Below are positions 16,316 through 32,404 of a stretch of DNA of 34,194 bases, piece by piece. Both the position numbers and the translations under genes were made by a program. The notes beneath the pieces were generated by a model, which was not told where the DNA came from, searched no databases, and saw nothing but the letters and a program-made list of their open reading frames with translations. The stretch spans positions 1-34,194 of the forward strand of contig JAODLY010000038.1 of assembly GCA_025464445.1 (NCBI GenBank), in the 5' to 3' direction. The stretch is from Rhodoglobus sp. Its GTDB lineage: Bacteria; Actinomycetota; Actinomycetes; Actinomycetales; Microbacteriaceae. Within the stretch, counting starts at the first letter, position 1; every line of letters begins with the position of its first letter.

Positions 16316-18771
16316 TGGCTACTCCCGAAAATCCTTCCCAGACCGCTGGCCCAGGTGAGCGCATCGAAGACATCGATGTCTCCACCGAGATGCAGGGCTC
16401 CTTTCTCGAATACGCCTATTCGGTCATCTACTCGCGTGCGCTGCCAGACGCCAGGGACGGGCTCAAACCCGTGCAGCGCCGCATCCTGTACCAGATGCAG
16501 GAGATGGGGTTGCGGCCCGACCGCGGCCACGTGAAGTCGTCACGGGTGGTCGGCGACGTCATGGGAAAGCTGCACCCGCACGGCGACGCCTCCATCTACG
16601 ACGCGATGGTGCGCCTCACCCAGGACTTCGTGCTGCGCGTGCCGCTCATCGACGGGCACGGCAACTTCGGCTCCCTCGACGACGGCCCCGCTGCCCCGAG
16701 GTACACCGAGGCGCGACTCCAGGCGGCCGCCATGGCGATGACCGAGGATCTCGACGAAGACGTCGTGGACTTCGTTCCGAACTACGACAACTCGCTCACC
16801 CAGCCATCTGTGCTGCCCTCCGCGTTCCCGAACCTTCTCGTCAACGGCGCGAGCGGCATCGCCGTGGGCATGGCGACGAACATGGCGCCGCACAACCTGA
16901 TCGAAGTCGTCGCCGCGGCGCGCTACCTGCTCGAGAACCCCGACGCGTCGCTCGAAGACCTCATGGCGTTCGTGCCGGGCCCCGACCTGCCCACCGGCGG
17001 CACGATTATCGGCCTCGACGGCATCAAAGACGCATACGCCACCGGCCGCGGCGCCTTCAAAACCCGAGCCCGCGTCTCGGTCGAGGCGATCACCGCCCGC
17101 AAAACCGGGCTCGTGGTCACCGAGTTGCCATACCTGATCGGCACCGAGCGGGTCATCGAGAAGATCAAGGATGGCGTCAACGCCAAGAAGATCAGCGGCA
17201 TCTCCGACGTCACCGACCTCACCGACCGCAAGCACGGCATGCGCCTGGTGATCGGCATCAAGACCGGATTCAGCCCGGATGCCGTGCTCGAGCAGCTCTA
17301 TCGGCTCACCCCGCTCGAAGACAACTTCTCGATGAACAACGTCGCCCTCGTCGGCGGCGGACCGCAGACCCTGGGGCTGAAGGAGCTGCTGCGGGTCTAC
17401 CTCGACCACCGCCTGGATGTCGTGCGCCGGCGCAGCCAGTTCCGCCTGGCCCGCCGCCGCGAGCGACTGCACCTCGTCGAGGGACTGCTCATCGCGATCC
17501 TCGACATCGACGAGGTCATCCAGGTGATCCGCCAGAGCGACGACAGTGAGCAGGCCCGCGTACGACTCATCGACGTGTTCGACCTGAGCGAGGTGCAGGC
17601 CGAGTACATCCTCGAACTGCGACTGCGTCGTCTGACGAAGTTTTCCCGCATCGAACTCGAAGCGGAGGCCGACAAACTGCGTGCCGAGATCGAGTATCTC
17701 GAAGGCGTTCTCTCCGACCCGGCACGCATCAGCCAGCTTGTCTCGGACGAGCTCGAGGATGTGGCCGAGCGGTTCGGCACCCCGCGCCGCACGCTCCTGA
17801 CCGAGGCACGGGCATCCGTGGTGCTTTCCAGCGCCGCTGCGCGCAAATCCGCCCCGGTGCTGGAGATTGCGGATGCGCCCTGCGAGGTGCTCCTCTCCAC
17901 GACCGGGCGCGCCATCAGGGTGGACATCGGCGACGAGCAACTCTCCGCGCCGGCCAGGCGGCGCTCGAAGCACGACGCGATCCGCTCGCGCGTGGTCACG
18001 ACCAGCCGCGCCGAGATCGGGGCGGTCACGAACACCGGGCGCCTGATCCGGTTCACCGCCGTCGACCTGCCGAGCGTGCCCGCGAACTCGATCCAGCTCG
18101 CCGCCGGCGCGAAGATCAACGACTACCTCGCCATCGGGACGAAAGAACGGGTGCTCGGTCTCGTGTCTCTCGACTCCGACAGCGCCATCGCGCTCGGCAC
18201 CCGCCAGGGCGTCGTCAAGCGCGTCTCCCCCGGCGGCTACCCGTCCCGGCCGGACTTCGAGCTCATCGCCCTCAAGCCGGGCGACGAAATTGCAGGAGTT
18301 TCGCAGGGAACGGACGCCGACGAACTCGTTTTCGTGACATCAGACGCGCAACTCCTGCGTTTTGGTGCGGCGACGGTGCGGCCGCAAGGGGTCTCGGCAG
18401 CGGGGATGGCCGGCATCAACCTGGGCGCAAAAGCCACAGTGGTCTTCTTCGGGGCGATCGACCCCGGTGTCGAGAACGTCGTGGCGACGCTGTCCACCTC
18501 GACGGCGACTATCGCGGGCGCGGACCCCGGTCGCGGCAAGGTGTCCGCGATCGCCGAGTTCCCCGCCAAGGGGCGGGCGACCGGCGGTGTGCGGGCGCAC
18601 AGCTTCCTCAAGGGCGAAGACGTGCTCGGCCTGGCCTGGGTCGGTCCCGCGCCGGCACTCGCTGTCGGCGCGGACGGATCGGTGCGCACCCTGCCGGACT
18701 CCGGCGCGAAACGGGATGCCTCGGGCGCGCCGCTCGACGGAGTGATCGGGTCGATCGGCGAGGCCGTCTAG
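16315..18771 (+). CDS. parC: DNA topoisomerase IV subunit A
   Basis: An 818-residue type IIA topoisomerase A subunit (DNA cleavage and religation), partner of the parE product at 20349. The N-terminal breakage-reunion domain has the conserved [34 protein letters not shown] and the active-site Tyr130 in APRYTEAR. A coiled-coil follows (about 390-490), then a six-bladed beta-propeller C-terminal domain. There is no canonical GyrA box (QRRGG[RK]G), which fits topoisomerase IV better than gyrase. The first ATG lacks a Shine-Dalgarno. Codons from about 18281 to 18365 are unusual for this genome (ATT, GCA, GGA, GTT, ACA, TCA, CAA, CGT, TTT) and coincide with a degenerate copy of the inverted-repeat element. 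The stop is 6 bp from that of the convergent esterase gene. Confidence 0.93.
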   Translation: MATPENPSQTAGPGERIEDIDVSTEMQGSFLEYAYSVIYSRALPDARDGLKPVQRRILYQMQEMGLRPDRGHVKSSRVVGDVMGKLHPHGDASIYDAMVRLTQDFVLRVPLIDGHGNFGSLDDGPAAPRYTEARLQAAAMAMTEDLDEDVVDFVPNYDNSLTQPSVLPSAFPNLLVNGASGIAVGMATNMAPHNLIEVVAAARYLLENPDASLEDLMAFVPGPDLPTGGTIIGLDGIKDAYATGRGAFKTRARVSVEAITARKTGLVVTELPYLIGTERVIEKIKDGVNAKKISGISDVTDLTDRKHGMRLVIGIKTGFSPDAVLEQLYRLTPLEDNFSMNNVALVGGGPQTLGLKELLRVYLDHRLDVVRRRSQFRLARRRERLHLVEGLLIAILDIDEVIQVIRQSDDSEQARVRLIDVFDLSEVQAEYILELRLRRLTKFSRIELEAEADKLRAEIEYLEGVLSDPARISQLVSDELEDVAERFGTPRRTLLTEARASVVLSSAAARKSAPVLEIADAPCEVLLSTTGRAIRVDIGDEQLSAPARRRSKHDAIRSRVVTTSRAEIGAVTNTGRLIRFTAVDLPSVPANSIQLAAGAKINDYLAIGTKERVLGLVSLDSDSAIALGTRQGVVKRVSPGGYPSRPDFELIALKPGDEIAGVSQGTDADELVFVTSDAQLLRFGAATVRPQGVSAAGMAGINLGAKATVVFFGAIDPGVENVVATLSTSTATIAGADPGRGKVSAIAEFPAKGRATGGVRAHSFLKGEDVLGLAWVGPAPALAVGADGSVRTLPDSGAKRDASGAPLDGVIGSIGEAV
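18287..18363. repeat. Degenerate inverted-repeat element D inside parC
   Basis: Right arm AACTCCTGCGTTTT (18350-18363) and left arm AAATTGCAGGAGTT (18287-18300) are reverse complements with two mismatches. Overall length is 77 bp, as in elements A-C (76-86 bp). It encodes parC residues around IAGVSQG to QLLRF in the C-terminal propeller and uses codons rare elsewhere in the gene. A chance match driven by the conserved LLRF motif cannot be excluded. Confidence 0.5.
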
Positions 18772-18777
18772 CACCCG

Positions 18778-20319
18778 CTACACGTGCGGCACGAACTCCT
18801 GCCACGCGAGCCTGCGCTCCGCGCGCGGATCCTCCTCGATGCGGTCGACGACGTCGATGATGAGGGTGCGGCGCTTGCGTGAGGAGTAGGACGGCCAGTG
18901 GGCCAGCGACCCGTCACGTGCGAAAGACAGCCAGTGTGAGCGCATCCGCTCGCCGGCGCGCTTGAACGCACCGCGTCCGCCGAGAAGCCCCACGGTGCGC
19001 CCGAACACGCCGTCCATGAGGTCGAAGAGCGCGAACATCTCGAGCCCGTGGGTCGCATCGAAGCCCGCGAGACGCACGAGCCGCGGCGCGATGTCGAAGC
19101 GGTAGAAGTGCACGGGCGCGAAGTTCGCGTGGCGCTCAGCCACCTTCACCGTCGGGTACCAGAACGCGTAGTCGCCGCCGAAGTCGGCCGCGGGGCGCCG
19201 GGCCGGCAGGCCGGGGTACTGCGCCTTGACGGCCTTGCGCGCCTTCTTCTTCGTCTTCGCGAAAATCGCGCGGATGCGCGGCGGGGTGGTGGCGAGGATG
19301 TCCAGGCGTCCGCGGAACAGCGAGCCCTCCCTGTCGTTCGTGCCGATGATGAGAGGAACCGGCGCCGCCCGCCCGGCTTTGAACGCATCGAGCGGCCGCT
19401 CGGGCAGGAAGTCGCCGTCGATCACCGGGCACAGCGCGATGGTGCCCGGATTCTTGTCAGGGGTCAGCAGTTGCAGGCGGGTCGTCGCGGCGATGAGGTC
19501 GTCGACGCTCGCCGTTGCCAGCAGCTCCCCGGCGTCTTCCGGTGACGTGCTGTCGGTGCTGGAGTTGTCGACCGCCTCGCTGAGCAGCTCGACGTACTCC
19601 CGTGCCCACTCCGACGTGAGGCCCGTCGGATAGATCGCGTTCGGCGGCGAGCTCTCCGCGATCGCCCTGGCGAACAGCCCTCTCGCGCTCGGCACCGTCA
19701 TGAGGGTCGTCACGGCGTTGGCCCCCGCCGACTCCCCGAAGAGCGTGACGTTGCCGGCATCCCCTCCGAACGCGGCGATATTGTCACGCACCCACTCGAG
19801 GGCCATCACCTGGTCGCGCAGGCCGAGGTTGCTCTCGAAAACGCGGTCGGCCGTGCCGAAGCTCGTGAAATCGAGATAGCCGAGGGCGCCAAGCCGGTAG
19901 TTGAAGTTCACCCAGATCACGCCGCCGCGCACGAGCGCCTCGCCCTGTTTGCGGATCTCCCTCGACGACCCGACGCTGTACGCCCCGCCGTGCACCCACA
20001 CCATTACCGGCAGGTCGTTCGCCGCGGGTGGGGCGATGACGTTGAGGGTGAGGCAGTCCTCCGACATCGGAACACTCGTCGGCGGGCCTGCGAATTGCCC
20101 CTTCCGGTCTTGCGGGGCGACCGGGCCGAAGTCCGTGGCATCCAGCACGCCGGTCCATGGCACCGCAGGCCTCGGGGAGCGGAACCGCAGCTCGCCGACG
20201 GGCGGAGCCGCATACGGGATGCCGCGCCACATCCGCAGCCCACGGCGCACGACGCCCTCGATCTCGCCGCCGCCCACGCCGACGCGCAGGCCGGCGCGGA
20301 CCTCCGTAGCAGTGTTCAT
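18778..20319 (-). CDS. Type B carboxylesterase
   Basis: A 513-residue alpha/beta-hydrolase of the carboxylesterase type B (PnbA-like) family, hydrolysing carboxylic esters. The catalytic triad is visible: Ser197 in FGESAGAN, the acid residue in NDREGSLF (Glu), and His in DATHGLEMF. The family signature EDCLTLNV and the oxyanion-hole motif VWVHGGAYSVGS are present. There is no signal peptide, so it is probably cytosolic. An internal Lys/Arg-rich stretch (AKTKKKARKAVKAQ) is unusual. The gene begins 29 bp after the parE stop in the same orientation and may be co-transcribed with it, though nothing suggests a functional link. It ends 6 bp from the parC stop (convergent). Confidence 0.92.
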   Translation of the reverse strand: MNTATEVRAGLRVGVGGGEIEGVVRRGLRMWRGIPYAAPPVGELRFRSPRPAVPWTGVLDATDFGPVAPQDRKGQFAGPPTSVPMSEDCLTLNVIAPPAANDLPVMVWVHGGAYSVGSSREIRKQGEALVRGGVIWVNFNYRLGALGYLDFTSFGTADRVFESNLGLRDQVMALEWVRDNIAAFGGDAGNVTLFGESAGANAVTTLMTVPSARGLFARAIAESSPPNAIYPTGLTSEWAREYVELLSEAVDNSSTDSTSPEDAGELLATASVDDLIAATTRLQLLTPDKNPGTIALCPVIDGDFLPERPLDAFKAGRAAPVPLIIGTNDREGSLFRGRLDILATTPPRIRAIFAKTKKKARKAVKAQYPGLPARRPAADFGGDYAFWYPTVKVAERHANFAPVHFYRFDIAPRLVRLAGFDATHGLEMFALFDLMDGVFGRTVGLLGGRGAFKRAGERMRSHWLSFARDGSLAHWPSYSSRKRRTLIIDVVDRIEEDPRAERRLAWQEFVPHV

Positions 20320-20348
20320 TCGCGCATTCTACGAACCGAAGGTGACCA

Positions 20349-22430
<2,082 letters not shown>

Positions 22431-22658
22431 GGAATGTCTCCTTGGTCCGTGGCCACAGGCCGATTCCAGAATACGTTCCCGCAGGCGGCCGACTTCGCTC
22501 CGACACCCCCACCGGCCCACCCCGTACGCCGCACGCCCCAGGCCGCCTCCGAGGCAGTACGCGTTCAGCGAAATACCCGGCAAATGTCGCGTACCTGTAA
22601 CACTGCCGTGCTTGTATTGACTAAGACGTTCACCCGCAAGTCCCGAATGGAGCCGCAC
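22431..22658. promoter_or_regulatory. Divergent intergenic region between parE and the DUF7455 gene
   Basis: 228 bp with no gene. For parE the clear signal is AAGGAG just before the ATG; TATTCT about 40 bp upstream on the minus strand is a possible -10. For the DUF7455 gene GGAG precedes the chosen ATG by 6 bp, and a TTGACT lies at about 22615-22621 without a convincing -10. No hairpin terminator or riboswitch is recognisable. Confidence 0.3.
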
Positions 22659-22892
22659 ATGTCTCAGATCGCCACCGAGGACAGCTCCATCGACGAGCTG
22701 GATTACACCCTCTCAGCCCTCGACCGGTGCGATAGCTGTGGCGCCCAGGCCTACATCCGGGTCACGCTCAACAGCGGGGACCTGCTGTTCTGCGCCCACC
22801 ACGGCAACCAGTTCAAAGACAAGCTGTTCCCGACGGCGCTGAACTGGCACGACGAGTCAGCGCGCCTCCTCGAAACCTCCACCGTCGAGTAG
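22659..22892 (+). CDS. DUF7455 small zinc-finger-like protein
   Basis: A 77-residue protein of the small actinobacterial family found between the principal sigma factor and parE genes. The core LDRCDSCGAQAYIRVTLNSG followed by LLFCAHHGNQF gives a CxxC...CxHH arrangement likely to bind zinc. Function unknown. GGAG lies 6 bp before the ATG at 22659; an upstream in-frame ATG at 22647 overlaps that site and is less likely. The racemase-like pair follows 20 bp downstream on the same strand, so co-transcription is plausible. Confidence 0.85.
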   Translation: MSQIATEDSSIDELDYTLSALDRCDSCGAQAYIRVTLNSGDLLFCAHHGNQFKDKLFPTALNWHDESARLLETSTVE

Positions 22893-22912
22893 GGCTCCCC
22901 AACACGCGAACC

Positions 22913-23607
22913 GTGACTGATCGCGGCTCTGCCGCAGGGTTGCGGCGCACGGCGAGCATCGACCTCGATGCTTTGCGCGCCAACCTGTCGAGCCTGCTCG
23001 ATCACGACGATTCATTCGTCCTGGATGCCAGGGCTGACGCCTACGGGCACGGCGCCGCAGCGGTGGTCGCGACCGCCCTCGATGCCGGCGTCACGACGGT
23101 TCGGATCTCGCCGAACCAGGCGAGTTTGGTGAGCGCCCGGCGCTCAGCCCTCATGACGGTGCCATCGCGCCGCCGGCTCGTTGCCGGGGAGGCGTACGGC
23201 CTGGATGCATCCCATACGCCGGTCATGACACTTGTCGGTGAGGTCATCTCGGTCAAACCCGCCGAAGCCGGCGCCGGGGTCTCGTACGGCTACAGCTACC
23301 ACACGGAGGCAGACACGATCCTCGCCCTCGTGGCGCTCGGCTACGCCGACGGTGTGCCCCGGCTCGCCTCGAACCGCGCGACAGTGCAGGTCGGGGGCGC
23401 ACTCCACCCGCTCGTGGGCAGGGTCGCCATGGACCAGTTCGTGGTGGACTGCGGCAGCTCCTCGGCGGTCGCCGTCGGCGACGAGGCCGTGCTGTTCGGG
23501 GATGCCGCTGCCGGGCATCCGTTGGCGACAGACTGGGCAGCCCAGACCGGCCGCAGCCCACTCGAGCTGACCGCGGGTATCGGATCGCGCGTGCTGCGGG
23601 TGAGCCG

Positions 23608-23611
<4 letters not shown>
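22913..23611 (+). CDS. Alanine-racemase-like protein lacking the PLP barrel and PLP lysine (catalytic-Tyr subunit)
   Basis: A 232-residue protein that is clearly homologous to alanine racemase (usually about 370 residues) but internally shortened. It keeps the N-terminal strand/helix (SIDLDALRANL) and the loop DARADAYGHG, where the PLP-binding lysine of the family is replaced by Arg40. About 150 residues of the barrel are then missing. The C-terminal domain is complete: VSYGYSYHTEADTILALVALGYADG with the catalytic Tyr144, and the partner-site motif VAMDQFVVD (Met173-Asp174). The Tyr that contacts PLP phosphate in the family's C-terminal NYE motif is lost (SPLE). Alone it cannot bind PLP normally. 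The stop overlaps the next gene's start by 4 bp (ATGA), so the two are translated together. The frame is intact and not pseudogene-like. The GTG start lacks a clear Shine-Dalgarno. Confidence 0.85.
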
Positions 23612-26829
<3,218 letters not shown>

Positions 26830-26833
<4 letters not shown>

Positions 26834-28008
26834 GAGCCCATCTCCAGGTAGCCGAGTGCCTTGCGCACGAGCATCATCTGCTCGTAGTTGACGATCATCG
26901 TCTTCATGCCGCGACCCGGTTTCGGTAGCGCGAGGAACTTCTCGAGCGCGGGCTTTAGCTCGGGCTCGACCGAGTGCACGGCGATGTCGGAGTAGAAGAA
27001 GCGGGTGGCGAGCTGCCAGGCCTTCGAGCCGGTGAGCACGTCGACATGGTCGAGCCGGGACAGGTCTGAGCCGTAAATCCACGACGGGTCTGGCGTGCCC
27101 TCGTCGACGGCGACGAATACCTGCTCCGGGCGCTCGTCGAGGTAGTCGAGGTTCACCTGCAGGCTCGGCGGGTTCTTCATCGTGATGATCTCGACCGGCT
27201 CGCCGCCTACGTCCAGCACTTCGCCGCGACCGTAGACGGCGTCCATGCTGGCGAGGCCTTCGGCGAGGGATGCCGCGTCCAGTTCGTCCCCGAGCAGCGC
27301 CTCCGCCATGGCGGCCGCCGCCGCCGCATCCACCGCATAGTGCAGGCCGCGGGCAGGCAACGCGACCCTGGTCACCGCCCCGCGGACGGATAGCCCGGCG
27401 AACCGCCCGTCGAGCGACTCGACGACCACCGCGGCATCCGGCTGTGCGGCCGCGACTGCCAGCTCCGGATTGTCACCGCGCGAGAGCCAGGCCGGTCCGT
27501 CGGCAAGCAGGGCGGGGGCGGTCGCGAACGCGGACTGCTTTGCGCGCCCGCCGGCAAGGCGGGCGGCGAGGTCGACGAGATTGTGGTCGTCGGCGTTGAT
27601 GACGAGGTGCCGGTCGGCAACCCTCGCGAATTCCTCGAGCATGCCCGCGACCCTCGCCGGCTCGTGGAACCGGTTCAGCTGGTCGACCTGGATGTTGATG
27701 AGCAGCACGCTGTGCGGCGCGAGCGCTTTGGCGAGCCGCGGGCCGAACGCCTCATCGACCTCGAGCACCGCGACATCCTCGGTGAGGCGGCCGGACAGCG
27801 GCACGGTGGCAAGCATTGCGCTTGCGATGCCCTGCGGGAGGTTGGCTCCCGTTGGATTCGAGAACACCTTCAGCCCGTGGGCGCGCAGGATGCCCGTGAG
27901 CATGTGCGTCGTCGTCGACTTGCCGTTGGAGCCCGACACGAAGACGACGCCGAGCGGCATCCGCTCCACGGCGCGTGACAGGAAGCGGGGCGAGAGCGCG
28001 AGCACCAC
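26830..28008 (-). CDS. murT: MurT-like Mur ligase (partner of GatD)
   Basis: Mur-ligase-family ATPase that in other bacteria activates the alpha-carboxyl of D-Glu in lipid II. Visible: P-loop VSGSNGKSTTT (25-33), NADD, and the C-terminal domain with PSWIYGSD, whose Asp307 corresponds to S. aureus Asp349 of the amidotransferase triad. Differences: no cysteine at all, so no Cys4 zinc ribbon; the RDQxDR motif reads VDQLNR; the KNPAG motif reads KNPPS; SWIYD reads SWIYG. From the first canonical start (GTG 28008) the protein has 392 residues, but the upstream frame to the sigA stop (28101) encodes a conserved-looking N-terminus (AILAGRLARALLRLRGGGGS) without ATG, GTG or TTG, so a CTG near 28092 may be the real start. 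It lies directly after sigA and may be co-transcribed with it. Confidence 0.87.
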
Positions 28009-28101
28009 CCGCCCGGGAACTGCGGAGCCGCCGCCGCGCAGGCGCAGCAGTGCACGCGCGAGGCGACCGGCGAGGATCGCCAGCGCGGTCAGCGTCCGGC
28101 C

Positions 28102-29520
<1,419 letters not shown>

Positions 29521-29785
29521 TCGAATACCTTTCGGGGTTTGTGACCAGGGCATCGTACGAAAACGACTTTCTGGGCAGCACTAAGACCCTTGTCAAGTCC
29601 TGAGCCGTTGCACTGCTGAAGTGCCGCGGATCCGATGGACTAGACCGGGTCTCGTACTCAATTATTGCACGATTCGGGGAGGCCGCCGCACAGGTGGTGA
29701 ATGTCACTCACGCTCGACCTCGACGCCGGGCCCACTCTGGTAAAACCTGCGGCAGCGTCGCTACATTCCCGCTTGCCTGCTGCCG
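29521..29785 (-). promoter_or_regulatory. sigA upstream region
   Basis: 265 bp without a gene between the PAC2-family gene and sigA, same orientation. On the minus strand an extended -10 candidate TGCAATAAT (29661-29669) and a downstream TTGACA (29591-29596) are the best promoter signals; no -10 stands 16-18 bp from that TTGACA. No hairpin with a T tract for terminating the PAC2-family gene was found. Confidence 0.4.
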
Positions 29786-30709
29786 CTATTGGGACTTCTC
29801 GTCATCCCCGTTGCGCCGCGTCGCGAGGAAGTTCTGCAACTCGGCGGCGATCTCATCGGCACTGGGCAACTCACCGTCGATATCGGTGAGCGGCGAGCGC
29901 AGCGGATTGTCGAGCATGTAGCTGTCGTGGCGTTCCTCGAGTGTGCCCACGAGTTTTGCCAGTTCCTGGTTGTTCTCCAACTGGCTGTCGATCTTCGCGA
30001 TGAAGTCGCGTCCCTCTTCACGCAGCCTGTCGGTGGGGAAGATGAGCCCGGTCGCCGCACTGACGCTCTCGAGTGCTGTCACGGCCGCGAGCGGGTATTC
30101 GGTGTCGGCGAGGTAGTGCGGAACTAGCAGCACGAAGCCAGTGATGGGATGCCCGAGCTCTTGCAGCCGGTATTCGATGAGATGCAACGCCGTCGCGGGC
30201 GCCTGGGTGTGCGGCTTCCAAATGGACATCGCATCGATGAGCTCGGCACGGTTGCCGCTCACGGTCACGCCGATCGGCCTGGTGTGCGGCACCGGCATCG
30301 GGATGGCGTGCACCCAGGTCGTGCTCTTCACGCGGTAGTGGTCGATGAGCTGCAGCACCGCCGCGGTGAAACGCTCCCACTGGAAGTCGGGCTCGTACCC
30401 GGTGAGCAACAGGAACGGCTGCTGCAATTCGTCTTTCATCAGGTACAGGTTGAGCTTGGCCGGCCGGTAGTCGCTCAGGTGGTCCTGATCGAACTGGATA
30501 GTCGGGCGGCGCGCGCGGTAATCGAGCAGCGCATCCGCATCGAACGCCGCAAGCACCTGGTTGTCGAGGGTGTCTACGAGGTACTGGCTCAGCTGGGTGA
30601 CCGCGCCGCCGGCATCCGCGAATCCGGTAAGTCCAGCGACGAGATGAAGCCCCTCCGGAACCCCAGCGACGTCAGTCGAGAGATCGTAAAGCCCTTCGGG
30701 ATTTTGCAT
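29786..30709 (-). CDS. PAC2 family protein (proteasome assembly chaperone-like)
   Basis: A 307-residue member of the PAC2 family common in actinobacteria. The start is typical (LYDLSTDVAGVPEGLHLVAGLTGFADAGGAVTQ), followed by LLDYRARRPTIQFD and LLTGYEPDFQWERF, then a C-terminal helical part with ENNQELAKLVGTLEERHD. In eukaryotes PAC2 helps assemble the proteasome; in actinobacteria the role is undetermined, so I assign only the family. The ATG at 30709 has TAGAGT 6 bp upstream, suggesting a leaderless transcript. It is divergent from pepA and upstream of sigA in the same direction. Confidence 0.9.
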   Translation of the reverse strand: MQNPEGLYDLSTDVAGVPEGLHLVAGLTGFADAGGAVTQLSQYLVDTLDNQVLAAFDADALLDYRARRPTIQFDQDHLSDYRPAKLNLYLMKDELQQPFLLLTGYEPDFQWERFTAAVLQLIDHYRVKSTTWVHAIPMPVPHTRPIGVTVSGNRAELIDAMSIWKPHTQAPATALHLIEYRLQELGHPITGFVLLVPHYLADTEYPLAAVTALESVSAATGLIFPTDRLREEGRDFIAKIDSQLENNQELAKLVGTLEERHDSYMLDNPLRSPLTDIDGELPSADEIAAELQNFLATRRNGDDEKSQ

Positions 30710-30812
30710 GTTTCAACTCTAATCCGGCCTGCGAAGTGCGGCGCCGGGTTACGGTCTCTCACGCCCATGCCCTGAGCGAACATGTGCGGAACGCCGCCGA
30801 TACGATTGCGGG
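30710..30812. promoter_or_regulatory. Divergent leaderless promoters of the PAC2-family gene and pepA
   Basis: Minus strand: TAGAGT (30716-30721) ends 6 bp before the PAC2-family ATG. Plus strand: TACGAT (30801-30806) ends 6 bp before the pepA ATG. Neither start codon has a Shine-Dalgarno. The -35 regions are poor matches. Confidence 0.5.
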
Positions 30813-32306
30813 ATGACCGTGCCAGCCCTCTCCGTGTCCGCAGAACCACCGCTCACGATCGCCGGCGAGGTGCTCGTACTCGGGGTACACAAGACGGATG
30901 ACGGCCCGGCGCTGGCCAGCGACGACGCCGCCTTCGACGACATCCGCGCCGCGCTCGCCGCGATCGGCGTCACGGGGGCACACGACGAGGTGCGTCGCCT
31001 GCCCGGCATCGTCGGTGCGGCCGGCAGTATCGCGCTGGTCGGGCTCGGCTCGGGCGAGGTAACGGCAAACGACCTGCGCCTTGCCGCCGGCTCCGTGGCC
31101 CGGCAGCTGCACGGCGTCGAGTCGCTCGTGCTGGCGCTGCCCGCAGAGTCAGACGACGAGGTGCTCGCCGTGCTCGAGGGTGCGGCGATCGGCGCGTACA
31201 GCTACACGGCCCACCGATCGAGCTCGCTCGCGGCCACCAAACTTCCCGCCTCTGCCATCACCGTCGCCACTGCGAACTCGAACGCCTTGCTTGCCGACCG
31301 TGCATCCATCGTCGCGGAAGCAATTCATACGGTGCGCGATCTCGTGAACGCCCCACCCTCGCACCTGTACCCGGAGACGTTCGCCGACGCGGCACTCGAG
31401 CTGTCGAAATCCGCCGATGTGACCGTCACGGTGCTCGCCGATGCCGAACTCATGGCCGGCGGGTTCGGCGGGATCCTCGCCGTCGGGCAGGGGTCGACCC
31501 GCGGGCCGCGCCTGGTCAAGGTCGCCTACGCCCCGACGGGCCCAGCAAAGCACATCGCCTTCGTGGGCAAGGGCATCACCTTCGACTCCGGCGGACTCTC
31601 GCTCAAGCCGCCGGCATCCATGATCGGCATGAAGTACGACATGACGGGAGCGGCAACCGTGCTCGCCGTGGTGCTCGCGGCCGCGAAGCTGCAGCTGCCG
31701 GTGCGGCTCACGGCGTGGCTGTGCATCGCGGAGAACCTGCCATCCGGGTCGGCGCTACGCCCAAACGACGTGATCACCATCCGCGGCGGCAAAACCGTCG
31801 AGGTGCTCAACACGGATGCCGAAGGGCGACTCGTGCTCGCCGACGGCCTCGTCGCCGCGAGCGAGGAACAACCGGACGCAATAATCGATGTCGCGACACT
31901 CACCGGCGCGGCATCCATCGCGATGGGCACGCGCTACGTCGGCACGATGGGTGACGCCCAGCTGGTTGGCAGGGTCGTCGCGGCGGGCGACAGGGTCGGA
32001 GAGACCCTGTGGCACATGCCGATTCCCGCAGAGCTGCGGCCGATGCTCGCCTCGGACATCGCAGACATCGCCAACATCAAGCCCGGCAACACCGCTGCGG
32101 GCATGATGATCGCCGCGGCATTCCTGCGCGACTTCGTCGGGACCACGGGCGAGGGTGAAGGCAAGCGCCCCATCCCGTGGGCACACCTGGACATCGCCGG
32201 GCCCGCGAACAACGGCGCCGCAGGATGGGGGTTCACCGGCAAGGGACCCACGGGTGTTGCCGTGCGTGCACTCATCGAGCTGGCCGAGGAATTTTCGCGG
32301 CCGTAG
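30813..32306 (+). CDS. pepA: Leucyl aminopeptidase (M17 family)
   Basis: A 497-residue M17 metallo-aminopeptidase releasing N-terminal residues from peptides in the cytosol. The catalytic C-terminal domain has all two-metal-site motifs: VGKGITFDSGGLSLKP (Lys and Asp ligands), KYDMTGAA, and the family signature NTDAEGRL (333-340), followed by DVATLTGA. The N-terminal domain (about 1-165) is the regulatory/hexamerisation part. The ATG at 30813 is preceded by the -10-like TACGAT at 6 bp, so the mRNA is probably leaderless. lpdA follows after 98 bp, which includes a weak 5-bp hairpin (GGCGG/CCGCC around 32320-32336) without a T tract after it. Confidence 0.96.
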   Translation: MTVPALSVSAEPPLTIAGEVLVLGVHKTDDGPALASDDAAFDDIRAALAAIGVTGAHDEVRRLPGIVGAAGSIALVGLGSGEVTANDLRLAAGSVARQLHGVESLVLALPAESDDEVLAVLEGAAIGAYSYTAHRSSSLAATKLPASAITVATANSNALLADRASIVAEAIHTVRDLVNAPPSHLYPETFADAALELSKSADVTVTVLADAELMAGGFGGILAVGQGSTRGPRLVKVAYAPTGPAKHIAFVGKGITFDSGGLSLKPPASMIGMKYDMTGAATVLAVVLAAAKLQLPVRLTAWLCIAENLPSGSALRPNDVITIRGGKTVEVLNTDAEGRLVLADGLVAASEEQPDAIIDVATLTGAASIAMGTRYVGTMGDAQLVGRVVAAGDRVGETLWHMPIPAELRPMLASDIADIANIKPGNTAAGMMIAAAFLRDFVGTTGEGEGKRPIPWAHLDIAGPANNGAAGWGFTGKGPTGVAVRALIELAEEFSRP

Positions 32307-32404
32307 TAAGGTTTTTCAGGCGGGTTTCTTCCGCCCGAACCCGGTCGCCCACCACATCCAATTGGCGTGCCGGTGCACACATCCTTACAGAGGAGTTGCT
32401 GGGA

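Noticed and set aside
16303-16530. 76-codon N-terminal extension of the phosphatase gene
   Set aside because: It is antisense to the conserved 5' end of parC; the protein from ATG 16302 already begins at a normal place for the family.
32320-32336. Hairpin GGCGG/CCGCC after pepA as a Rho-independent terminator
   Set aside because: The stem is only 5 bp and no T tract follows it on the plus strand; on the minus strand there is no T tract either.
32177-32404. N-terminal extension of lpdA into pepA
   Set aside because: The extension overlaps pepA, lacks similarity, and a ribosome binding site marks the TTG at 32405.
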